Origin: an uncultured Christensenella sp.
GTDB lineage: Bacteria; Bacillota; Clostridia; Christensenellales; UBA3700
DNA: 7,446 nt
Direction of reading: 5' to 3'
NCBI GenBank assembly: GCA_910578245.1
Contig: CAJTPC010000047.1
Location: forward strand, 1-7,446
Position 1 is the stretch's first letter, and each line of letters starts with the position of its first letter. Below, piece after piece: positions 1 to 4,744 of the stretch. The notes below the pieces were generated by a model that was not told the origin of the DNA, ran no database searches, and saw only the letters and a program-made list of their open reading frames with translations. A program made the translations under genes and the position numbers.

Positions 1-30
1 CCACTTCACTTCGTTCCGCTCAGAATGACG
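1..30 (-). repeat. Dispersed short repeat, copy 1
   Basis: Read on the minus strand this begins CGTCATTCTGAGCGGA, the same core as the copies near 925-953 and 5888-5925. It is non-coding and touches the window edge, so the full unit may extend outside. No gene is seen from 1 to 341; this stretch holds two repeat copies, an inverted repeat and a terminator. Confidence 0.6.
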
Positions 31-55
31 TTATTGAAGCGTAACTCCTCGCCTT

Positions 56-74
56 AAGCGTAGTCGAAAGGTCT
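56..74 (+). repeat. Dispersed short repeat, partial copy 2
   Basis: The bases GCGTAGTCGAAAGGTCT closely match 5860-5876, the second half of the plus-strand copy at 5850-5876. The first half of the unit is not recognisable here, so this copy looks truncated or degraded. It lies in opposite orientation to copy 1, as in the cluster at 5850-5925. Confidence 0.5.
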
Positions 75-126
75 TTTCTCAATGCGATTTCGGTCAAACT
101 TCAACGCTTGTTGAAATCTTCCAAAT

Positions 127-244
127 AAAGTATACTTTTACTGACTATAATATATTGCAATCTTTCAGTGCTTGAATTATAATGTATTTGAGGAAAAATC
201 GTTTTTTCGCGAAAAATAAATTTAATTCAGTAAAAGTATACTTT
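127..244. repeat. 18-base perfect inverted repeat around an 82-base AT-rich core
   Basis: AAAGTATACTTTTACTGA at 127-144 is exactly the reverse complement of 227-244. Each arm also contains its own palindrome, AAAGTATACTTT. The core holds a second palindrome, TTTTTCGCGAAAAA, at 203-216. There is no ORF inside and no evident target-site duplication outside the arms. It could be a small non-autonomous element with terminal inverted repeats, or a pair of operator sites around the promoter-like pair at 155-183. The repeat itself is certain; its role is inference. Confidence 0.75.
155..183 (+). promoter_or_regulatory. Possible sigma-A promoter on the plus strand
   Basis: TTGCAA at 155-160 (four of six consensus positions) is followed after 17 bases by a perfect TATAAT at 178-183. 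It sits between the arms of the inverted repeat at 127-244. No plus-strand gene follows in the window, so any transcript would be short and would run into the terminator at 294-331, whose stem is also followed by T-rich sequence on this strand. In AT-rich DNA such pairs occur by chance. Confidence 0.3.
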
Positions 245-293
245 TTTTGAAAATATTAAAAAATAATTAAAGTTTTTAGAAATTAATTTGGTA

Positions 294-331
294 AAATAAA
301 AAACACGCAAATTTTTACGTGTTTTTTATTT
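294..331 (-). terminator. Intrinsic terminator of the small membrane protein gene
   Basis: A perfect 14-base-pair stem joins 294-307 and 318-331 around a 10-base loop. The stem has a CACG/CGTG core and A/T-rich ends, so each strand ends in a T-rich run and the hairpin may work in both directions. It starts 10 bases past the TAA stop at 342-344, the usual place for the terminator of a minus-strand gene. Confidence 0.85.
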
Positions 332-341
332 CTCTATCACC

Positions 342-887
342 TTACTTTACGTAAATCTCTTGGAAAAGAAAAATATTCGGCGCATGATACGTGCAAGTCA
401 AGAACATACCCAAAAAGACGAGAATTCCCACTATAGAAAGATAGTTGAGCCACTTATGCCTAGGCATAAAGAAAATTCGGTATGCAGTATAGTAACCAAG
501 CGCAATTGAGAATATGAAATTGGCAATATCAATAGGTAATATTGCTCTGCGAGTAAAAAGCGTATAGCCCATAAATATTAATATAATAGATAAAGTAGTC
601 ACTGTCAAAGCGCATAGCACAGCCAAAAAATAATTATTGACCTTGTGGTAAAATAAAAAACCGCCTACTAAGAATATAATAAACATTGGAAAAAGCGCAA
701 GTTTTATATGCTCCCAAATACTTTCATTGGTCGCTACGAATATTCCAACAAAGGCGTTCTTCCCCGTCCAATTATATACGAAATGATTTATCGAGCCGAG
801 TAATACCGTCAATAGTATGCCTAAGCCAGTAAAAAGTTTTATCTTTTCAAGTTGAGTAAAATGACTTAGTTTCTTTAATCTTATCAC
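342..887 (-). CDS. Small polytopic membrane protein, DUF6512-like
   Basis: This encodes a 181-residue protein with about five hydrophobic segments, near residues 18-35, 65-83, 86-108, 118-140 and 147-166. The pattern NESIWEH-KL--FPM at residues 54-68, just before the second segment, and the late T-TYHAP----F are what I recall of DUF6512, a Clostridia family of unknown function; that assignment comes from memory, not a search. The start is GTG at 887; there is no ATG, TTG or GTG between it and the upstream in-frame stop near 956, and no Shine-Dalgarno sequence. The start codon lies inside a perfect 8-base-pair hairpin (885-903). The gene is probably monocistronic: the rplL operon terminator lies about 80 bases upstream and its own terminator follows the stop. 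No promoter is convincing; TAGAAT at 919-924 is the best -10. The function is unknown and the location is the cytoplasmic membrane. Confidence 0.8.
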   Translation of the reverse strand: MIRLKKLSHFTQLEKIKLFTGLGILLTVLLGSINHFVYNWTGKNAFVGIFVATNESIWEHIKLALFPMFIIFLVGGFLFYHKVNNYFLAVLCALTVTTLSIILIFMGYTLFTRRAILPIDIANFIFSIALGYYTAYRIFFMPRHKWLNYLSIVGILVFLGMFLTCTYHAPNIFLFQEIYVK

Positions 888-903
888 GTATATAGTATAC
901 GTG
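885..903 (-). promoter_or_regulatory. Inverted repeat covering the GTG start
   Basis: CACGTATA at 885-892 and TATACGTG at 896-903 form a perfect 8-base-pair hairpin with a 3-base loop. The GTG start of the membrane protein gene is part of the 3' arm in the minus-strand RNA. It could be an operator or a structure that hides the start. With no Shine-Dalgarno sequence visible, the two facts together are unusual. Confidence 0.5.
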
Positions 904-924
904 AGCGCGTGAAAATATATTCTA

Positions 925-953
925 GATTCTCCGACTTCGCTCAGAATGACGGC
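925..953 (-). repeat. Dispersed short repeat, copy 3
   Basis: On the minus strand it reads GCCGTCATTCTGAGCGAAGT followed by CGGAGAATCT, the same unit as 5888-5925 but without the inner GTGCAAC segment. It lies between the rplL operon terminator and the membrane protein gene, so it may form part of that gene's upstream region. Confidence 0.6.
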
Positions 954-964
954 TTAAAATGACA

Positions 965-995
965 AAAAGAGTACAGCTTTACGCTATACTCTTTT
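965..995 (-). terminator. Intrinsic terminator of the rpmG-to-rplL operon
   Basis: AAAAGAGTA (965-973) pairs perfectly with TACTCTTTT (987-995). Inside, AGC (975-977) pairs with GCT (983-985) after a single mismatch, leaving a 5-base loop. On the minus strand the stem runs into five T residues. It lies about 190 bases after the rplL stop and is the first such structure downstream, so it most likely ends the operon. The T-rich plus-strand side means it may also stop transcription from the left. Confidence 0.8.
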
Positions 996-1019
996 ATATC
1001 TTGTCGATTGAACTTAATT

Positions 1020-1181
1020 GTTTGATGAGCAAGTTGATACGCGAGAAATAAAATAGCGATTTTTATGCCAAGATAGCGTTTGGCGAATATCGTCGTACTT
1101 GCTGTACGTCGATGTGAGCCAAATGTTAGATTGGCGGAAAAGGCGCATTTTAGACTTGCGTAGCCAAATTGTGAATCAAAC
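1020..1181 (+). ncRNA. Long imperfect palindrome, candidate structured RNA or mobile palindromic element
   Basis: This 162-base stretch folds on itself almost end to end. Arms pair at 1020-1026 with 1175-1181, 1038-1045 with 1155-1162, 1049-1054 with 1147-1152, 1056-1058 with 1144-1146, 1060-1071 with 1131-1142, 1074-1084 with 1118-1128, and 1087-1098 with 1104-1115, around a TTGCT loop at 1099-1103. From 1038 to 1162 I count about 44 Watson-Crick and 6 G-T pairs. The mismatches on the plus strand are A-G, one T-T, and two tandem GA/GA steps (1072-1073 with 1129-1130; 1085-1086 with 1116-1117). No A-C mismatch occurs, which favours the plus strand as the folded RNA. It lies between the rplL stop and the operon terminator. 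I do not recognise it as a named RNA class, and no plus-strand promoter is clear. A REP- or MITE-like repeat is the main alternative. Confidence 0.55.
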
Positions 1182-1184
1182 TCA

Positions 1185-1559
1185 TTACTTAATTTCGACT
1201 TCAGCGCCTGCTTCCTTGAGCTTGCCTGCGATTTCGTCAGCAGCCTCTTTAGAGATACCCTCTTTGAGAGCCTTAGGAGCATTGTCAACCATATCTTTAG
1301 CGTCCTTAAGACCAGCGCCGGTCAAGTCCTTAACGAGCTTGATAACAGCCATCTTGTTTGGACCGGCTGCCTTCAAGATTACGTCGAACTCAGTCTTTTC
1401 TTCAGCTGCAGGAGCGCTAGCGCCACCTGCAGTAGGAGCTGCAACTGCCATAGCTGCTGCGCTTACGCCAAATTCATTCTCGATAGCCTTAACTAAATCG
1501 TTAAGCTCAAGAACTGTCATACCTTTAATTTCTTCAATCATTTTAGCAATATCTGCCAT
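1185..1559 (-). CDS. rplL: Ribosomal protein bL12 (L7/L12)
   Basis: This is the 124-residue stalk protein that binds L10 as dimers and recruits the translation GTPases to the ribosome. Residues 1-32 are the dimerising N-terminal helices, 33-53 the Ala/Gly/Pro-rich hinge, and 54-124 the C-terminal domain (EKTEFDV start, GAGLKDAKDMVD, EAGAEVEIK end). The length is normal for the family. The frame stays open 16 codons upstream, but ATG at 1559 is chosen because TGGAGGA at 1568-1574 sits 8 bases before it and MADIAK is a usual bL12 beginning. The stop is TAA followed directly by in-frame TGA. It is the last gene of the operon, 71 bases after rplJ; rpoB, the common next gene in Bacillota, is absent. 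It should share control with rplJ through the L10 leader. Confidence 0.97.
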   Translation of the reverse strand: MADIAKMIEEIKGMTVLELNDLVKAIENEFGVSAAAMAVAAPTAGGASAPAAEEKTEFDVILKAAGPNKMAVIKLVKDLTGAGLKDAKDMVDNAPKALKEGISKEAADEIAGKLKEAGAEVEIK

Positions 1560-1592
1560 TGTTATATTCCTCCAAGTAATTTTAATTTTTGC

Positions 1593-1605
1593 GCCGTTAT
1601 ACGGC
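1593..1605 (-). other. Small hairpin between rplJ and rplL
   Basis: GCCGT (1593-1597) and ACGGC (1601-1605) form a perfect 5-base-pair stem with a 3-base loop. In the mRNA it is followed by A-rich sequence, so it is not a terminator. It lies about 20 bases before the rplL ribosome binding site and could set relative rplL translation or message stability. Confidence 0.4.
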
Positions 1606-1630
1606 AATTTTGATTATTAGTTTGCCCAAA

Positions 1631-2140
1631 TTATGCTTGAGCCTCTTGCTTCTCTGCGATTTGCCCAATAGCTCTTGCCAATCCGCTGATAGGACTTTGG
1701 AGCATACCGAGAAGTTGAGCGAGAAGGACTTCCTTTGACGGAATAGATGCAAGTTTCGTTACGACTGCTTCATCGATGTAAGCGCCGTCCATAAGACCGC
1801 ACTTAGCCTTCAAAGCCTTGATCGTCTTGCCTTGTTCTACTACTATCTTTGCTGCGGCGAGAGCATCGCCGTTGGCAAATGCGAAAGCGGACGCGCCTTC
1901 GAGATGATGGTCAAAGCCATCGATACCGAGTTCTTGCATAGCGCGAAGAACAAGTCTATTCTTGAGAACTTTGTACTGCACGTTTTCAGCTCTGAACTTA
2001 GCTCTTAGAGCCGTATCGTCAGCAACTGTGATACCTTGATATTCAACTACAACCATACCGTTGCAATTCTTAATCAAAGACTTGATTTCTTCAACATGTT
2101 GTTCTTTCTCAATTCTTGCGACTGATTTATGTTCTGACAT
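1631..2140 (-). CDS. rplJ: Ribosomal protein uL10
   Basis: This 169-residue protein anchors the L7/L12 stalk to 23S rRNA beside L11. The N-terminal RNA-binding domain shows the family pattern VVVEYQGITVADDTALR (about residues 30-46) and VQYKVLKNRLVLRA (about 55-68). The C-terminal helix, rich in Ala, Ile and Leu and ending IGQIAEKQEAQA, is where bL12 dimers dock. The start is ATG at 2140, with a perfect AGGAGGT (2144-2150) just upstream. It is followed by rplL. In the family, L10 or the L10-L12 complex represses its own operon by binding the leader RNA, and that leader is visible at 2160-2269. Confidence 0.97.
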   Translation of the reverse strand: MSEHKSVARIEKEQHVEEIKSLIKNCNGMVVVEYQGITVADDTALRAKFRAENVQYKVLKNRLVLRAMQELGIDGFDHHLEGASAFAFANGDALAAAKIVVEQGKTIKALKAKCGLMDGAYIDEAVVTKLASIPSKEVLLAQLLGMLQSPISGLARAIGQIAEKQEAQA

Positions 2141-2159
2141 TTTTACCTCCTATAAAATT

Positions 2160-2269
2160 ACCCTCTATGCCAAAGACACAGAGGGTGAAAAACTCTTAAA
2201 AGTTACACCTACCTCGGCAAGAAATTAAGCGATTAACTCGCGCTTGCTGTCTTTGGCAAGATATTTTGC
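2160..2269 (-). promoter_or_regulatory. L10 leader (autoregulatory mRNA element)
   Basis: In the minus-strand RNA the order is GCCAAAGACAGCAAG, an inner stem AAGCG/CGCUU, then CUUGCCGAGGU. This is the conserved kink-turn-like core of the Gram-positive L10 leader (stem GCAAG with CUUGC). A hairpin follows, ACCCUCU with AGAGGGU (2186-2180 with 2166-2160), and then a modest U-rich stretch and the rplJ ribosome binding site. The loop of this hairpin contains UGUCUUUGGCA (2178-2168), an exact complement of UGCCAAAGACA at the 5' side (2258-2248), so two folds can compete. Known logic for the family is that L10-L12 binding the kink-turn favours the terminating fold. The T tract here is short, so control could also act on translation. 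Confidence 0.88.
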
Positions 2270-2275
2270 TTTTAT

Positions 2276-2304
2276 ATAATAAATTGTTTGCAATTATTTG
2301 TCAA
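2276..2304 (-). promoter_or_regulatory. Strong sigma-A promoter for rplJ-rplL
   Basis: Perfect TTGACA (2304-2299) and TATTAT (2281-2276) are separated by exactly 17 bases. Transcription would begin near 2269, placing the L10 leader at the 5' end of the message. The promoter lies in the gap after rplA, where no convincing terminator is seen, so rplJ-rplL probably receive both this promoter and readthrough from upstream. That fits the higher demand for L7/L12. Confidence 0.85.
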
Positions 2305-2348
2305 ACGAATTTGAACAAATTTGCAATTTTTCGCCGTATTAGGCTAAA

Positions 2349-3035
2349 TTACATCTTTACTGCAATCTTAAGTCCAGGTCCCATTGTGCTGGAAATGGTT
2401 GCGCTCTTGATGTATTGTCCCTTAGCGGCAGCCGGTTTAGCCTTAACTATAGCGTCGAAAATCGTGTTGTAGTTGTCAACAAGTTTTTCTGCGCCGAAAG
2501 ACTTCTTACCGATAGCAACGTGAATAATATTGGTTTTGTCAAGTCTGTACTCAACCTTACCTGCCTTGATTTCCTTAACAGCCTTAGTTACGTCCATAGT
2601 AACGGTACCGGACTTAGGATTCGGCATCAAGCCCTTAGGTCCCAGGATTTTACCTATTCTACCTACAAGACCCATCATTTCAGGAGTGGTTACGCACACA
2701 TCGAAGTCGAACCAATTTTCATTCTTGATTTTGTTGATATAATCTTCACCGCCTACATAGTCTGCGCCTGCAGCCAAAGCCTCGTCTGCCTTAGCGCCCT
2801 TAGCGATAACCAAAACTCTTTGAGTTTTACCCGTACCGTGAGGGAGAACTACAACGCCTCTAACCTGTTGGTCAGCGTGTCTTGAGTCAACGCCCAATCT
2901 TACGTGAAGTTCGATTGATTCGTCAAACTTAGCGGTTGCGGTATTAACTACCAACTGCATAGCCTCTTGAGGCTCGTACGCCTTACTTGAATCTACAAGT
3001 TTTTGCGCTTCAATAAATCTCTTACTTTGTTTCAT
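2349..3035 (-). CDS. rplA: Ribosomal protein uL1
   Basis: This is the 228-residue L1 protein, which forms the mobile L1 stalk on 23S rRNA and helps release the E-site tRNA. The family signature LGPKGLMPNPKSGTVT is at residues 131-146, preceded by VGRIGKI. The N-terminal KRFIEAQKLVD and the C-terminal KGQYIKSATISSTMGPG are also typical, and the length is normal. ATG at 3035 has GGAGG (3046-3042) 6 bases upstream, placed directly after the rplK stop, so the two genes are translationally adjacent (12-base gap). L1 is the usual repressor of rplK-rplA through a leader that copies its rRNA site; a candidate leader lies before rplK. Confidence 0.97.
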   Translation of the reverse strand: MKQSKRFIEAQKLVDSSKAYEPQEAMQLVVNTATAKFDESIELHVRLGVDSRHADQQVRGVVVLPHGTGKTQRVLVIAKGAKADEALAAGADYVGGEDYINKIKNENWFDFDVCVTTPEMMGLVGRIGKILGPKGLMPNPKSGTVTMDVTKAVKEIKAGKVEYRLDKTNIIHVAIGKKSFGAEKLVDNYNTIFDAIVKAKPAAAKGQYIKSATISSTMGPGLKIAVKM

Positions 3036-3047
3036 ATCAAGCCTCCA

Positions 3048-3473
3048 TTATTCCTCGACAAGAACGCCCATTGAACGAGCAGTACCTGCGATAGTCTTCT
3101 TTGCTGCTTCCAAGCTACCGGCGGTGATGTCGGGCATCTTGGTCTTTGCGATTTCTTCAAGTTGAGCTTGCGTGAGCTTAGCTACCTTGTCTTTGTTTGG
3201 CTTAGCGCTACCGCTTTGCAAACCGCACGCTTTCTTGATAAGTACCGCAGCGGGTGGAGTCTTGAGAATAAACGTAAACGAACGGTCTTCGTAAATCGTC
3301 ATTACTACAGGAAGGATAAGTCCTTCTTGACCTCTCGTCTTTTCGTTGAACTCTTTGGTAAATCCCGGAATATTAATTCCGTGAGGACCGAGCGTGGAAC
3401 CTACAGGTGGTCCCGGAGTTGCCTTGCCGGCAGGAAGTTGAAGTTTTACAACTGCCTTTACTTTCTTTGCCAT
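3048..3473 (-). CDS. rplK: Ribosomal protein uL11
   Basis: This 141-residue protein of the GTPase-associated centre binds 23S rRNA next to L10 and is the target region of thiostrepton. The N-terminal domain contains PAGKATPGPPVG (14-25); the C-terminal RNA-binding domain contains DRSFTFILKTPPAAVLIKKA and ends with TARSMGVLVEE. Compared by eye with the E. coli and Thermus proteins as I remember them, the loop after PPVG differs at four usually conserved positions: Ser26 for Pro, Thr27 for Ala, Pro30 for Gln and Pro36 for Met. ATG at 3473 has AGGAGGT (3488-3482) upstream. The gene is normal in length and intact. Confidence 0.96.
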   Translation of the reverse strand: MAKKVKAVVKLQLPAGKATPGPPVGSTLGPHGINIPGFTKEFNEKTRGQEGLILPVVMTIYEDRSFTFILKTPPAAVLIKKACGLQSGSAKPNKDKVAKLTQAQLEEIAKTKMPDITAGSLEAAKKTIAGTARSMGVLVEE

Positions 3474-3488
3474 AGTGTGTTACCTCCT

Positions 3489-3566
3489 AGCAATCGTGGT
3501 ATTAACGAGGTCGCATTAAAGATTTTACGCCTCTCCCAAGTCGCTTTCGCGACTGTTGTTGATAAA
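3489..3566 (-). promoter_or_regulatory. Possible L1-binding leader before rplK
   Basis: The nusG-rplK gap is longer than the other gaps upstream in the operon and is structured. In the RNA, GTCGC-GAAA-GCGAC (3553-3540) is a stem with a GNRA tetraloop. It is followed by UUGGGAG, a stem GAGGCG with CGaCCUC (bulged A), and UUAAUACCA. A GGGAG strand beside a short stem, before rplK, is what L1 leaders in Bacillota look like. A second GCGAC at 3514-3510 can compete for the same GTCGC, so two folds are possible. The identification is by position and partial motif only. Confidence 0.4.
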
Positions 3567-4112
3567 TTAAAGTTTTTCTACTTGACCAAAATCAAGTTCA
3601 ACCGTGGTTTCTCTGCCAAACATCATTACTGATACTTTGACCTTTTCGATGTCAAACTTAATATCTTTGATTTCGCCGATAAAATCTTTGAGCGGTCCGC
3701 TCATAATCTTGATAGTATCGCCAATGTGTATATCGAGATCCTCAATCGTAACTTTTTCAAGTTGAGCCCTCTTGACCTCTTCTTCGCTCATCGGCAACGG
3801 TTTGCCATCGTATCCGCTACAAAAATCTTTGATACCTCTTGTATTGCGTACCATATACCAAATCTGCTTTGTGTATACCATTTTGATAAACAAATAGTTT
3901 GGATATTTCTTGTGCTTAACGAGTTTGAGTTTTCCGTTGCGCTCAACGGTTTCCTCCTCCTCCGGTACGACTATATCAAGTATATAATCTTGCAAATTAT
4001 TGAGCTCTACAAGCTGTCTAAGCGACGTCTCTGCAATTGATTCATATCCAAATTGCGTTTGGAGTATATACCACTTCGGCTCAACGCCACTTATGTTTTC
4101 CATATCTTCCAT
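3567..4112 (-). CDS. nusG: Transcription termination/antitermination factor NusG
   Basis: This 181-residue elongation factor binds the RNA polymerase clamp and modulates pausing, and links transcription to translation in some bacteria. The NGN domain starts at KWYILQTQFGYE (13-24) and includes YPNYLFIKM (70-78). A KOW domain follows (about 128-160, IGDTIKIMSGPLKDFIGEI), and the end FGRETTVELDFGQVEK is typical. The usual NTPGVTGFVG loop reads NTRGIKDFCSG here (90-100), a visible departure. ATG at 4112 is preferred over the ATG three codons later because AGGAGG (4124-4119) lies about 6 bases upstream. It follows secE by 12 bases, and its ribosome binding site begins just after the secE stop. 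Confidence 0.96.
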   Translation of the reverse strand: MEDMENISGVEPKWYILQTQFGYESIAETSLRQLVELNNLQDYILDIVVPEEEETVERNGKLKLVKHKKYPNYLFIKMVYTKQIWYMVRNTRGIKDFCSGYDGKPLPMSEEEVKRAQLEKVTIEDLDIHIGDTIKIMSGPLKDFIGEIKDIKFDIEKVKVSVMMFGRETTVELDFGQVEKL

Positions 4113-4124
4113 AACGTCCTCCTA

Positions 4125-4478
4125 TCAGCTACCAACCGAAGCATCCATCAAAAGTTTGATAAGTTGCATAATTCCGTAATCGAACGCGGAAATAACAACA
4201 AGGAAGAAAAGCACTATCACGATAACGATACCGAAAGCCGACGCCGTCTTCTTTGCCGTAGGCCAATTGACCTTCTTTAGCTCGGAGAACATCTCCTTGA
4301 ACGCCTTTCTTATTCTAGCGCCTGCGCTTGGCTTCTTATCCTTTTTATTCTTTTGTCCTTTGCCCCCCTTAACGTCTTTAGCCACAGCGTTTGAAGAACT
4401 CAAATCTGCGTTCTTGAGCGGAGCATTGGATACCAACTCTTCGGAGGCAACCCTTTGATTTTTATTTTTCTTTGCCAT
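4125..4478 (-). CDS. secE: Preprotein translocase subunit SecE
   Basis: SecE clamps SecY in the membrane and is needed for protein export. The conserved amphipathic segment FSELKKVNWPTAKKT (64-78) precedes one transmembrane helix (about 81-104), the single-helix form usual in Gram-positive bacteria. At 117 residues it is long: about 55 N-terminal residues are a polar, Lys/Ser/Asn-rich and probably disordered cytoplasmic tail. ATG at 4478 has an AAGGGGA site (4491-4485) within 10 bases, and no internal ATG precedes the conserved part until Met63, so the tail seems real. The neighbours rpmG and nusG confirm the identity. Confidence 0.93.
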   Translation of the reverse strand: MAKKNKNQRVASEELVSNAPLKNADLSSSNAVAKDVKGGKGQKNKKDKKPSAGARIRKAFKEMFSELKKVNWPTAKKTASAFGIVIVIVLFFLVVISAFDYGIMQLIKLLMDASVGS

Positions 4479-4492
4479 AAAACTTCCCCTTA

Positions 4493-4642
4493 TTACTTGG
4501 TTTCTTTATGTAGAGTCGTCTTCTTACAGAACTTGCAATACTTCTTTATCTCCAATCTATCAGGAGTATTCTTTTTATTCTTAAACGTGTCGTAATTGCG
4601 TTGCTTACATTCCGTACAAGCCAAGGTAATTCTTGTTGTCAT
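4493..4642 (-). CDS. rpmG: Ribosomal protein bL33
   Basis: This is a 49-residue protein starting MTTRITLACTECK and ending LHKETK, the normal size and sequence style of bL33 of the large subunit. Two CxxC pairs (Cys9/Cys12 and Cys36/Cys39) mark the zinc-binding form. GGAGGTG (4656-4650) lies 7 bases before ATG at 4642. It is the first gene of the operon, with its promoter at 4717-4689, and ends 14 bases before secE; rpmG-secE-nusG is a common order in Bacillota. The 5' leader contains a short hairpin (about 4682-4665) followed by seven T residues, too weak to call a terminator. Confidence 0.95.
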   Translation of the reverse strand: MTTRITLACTECKQRNYDTFKNKKNTPDRLEIKKYCKFCKKTTLHKETK

Positions 4643-4688
4643 GAACAACACCTCCAAAAAAATTACACCCCATAGTAGGTGCTTTTAC

Positions 4689-4717
4689 ATTCTAGCACAC
4701 AACTTGGGGCGTGTCAA
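4689..4717 (-). promoter_or_regulatory. Strong sigma-A promoter of the rpmG operon
   Basis: Perfect TTGACA (4717-4712), a 17-base spacer, and TAGAAT (4694-4689, five of six) form a near-consensus promoter. Transcription would start near 4682, leaving a leader of about 40 bases before rpmG. The -35 box lies only 28 bases beyond the stop of the dehydrogenase gene, and no terminator is seen between them. Confidence 0.88.
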
Positions 4718-4744
4718 ATACTTTTTAATAATTTATTGATATAT

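Noticed and set aside
941..1288. Minus-strand open frame of 115 codons overlapping the end of rplL
   Set aside because: It overlaps rplL in another frame and its second half is a translation of the palindromic element and the terminator. There is no ribosome binding site and no protein-like pattern.
1099..1620. Plus-strand open frame opposite rplL
   Set aside because: It is a shadow of rplL: the Ala/Ser/Leu-rich product comes from reading Ala-rich bL12 codons on the other strand.
2287..2327. Direct repeat TTTGCAATT upstream of and within the rplJ promoter
   Set aside because: Nine bases of AT-rich sequence twice within 40 bases is weak evidence for a regulator site.
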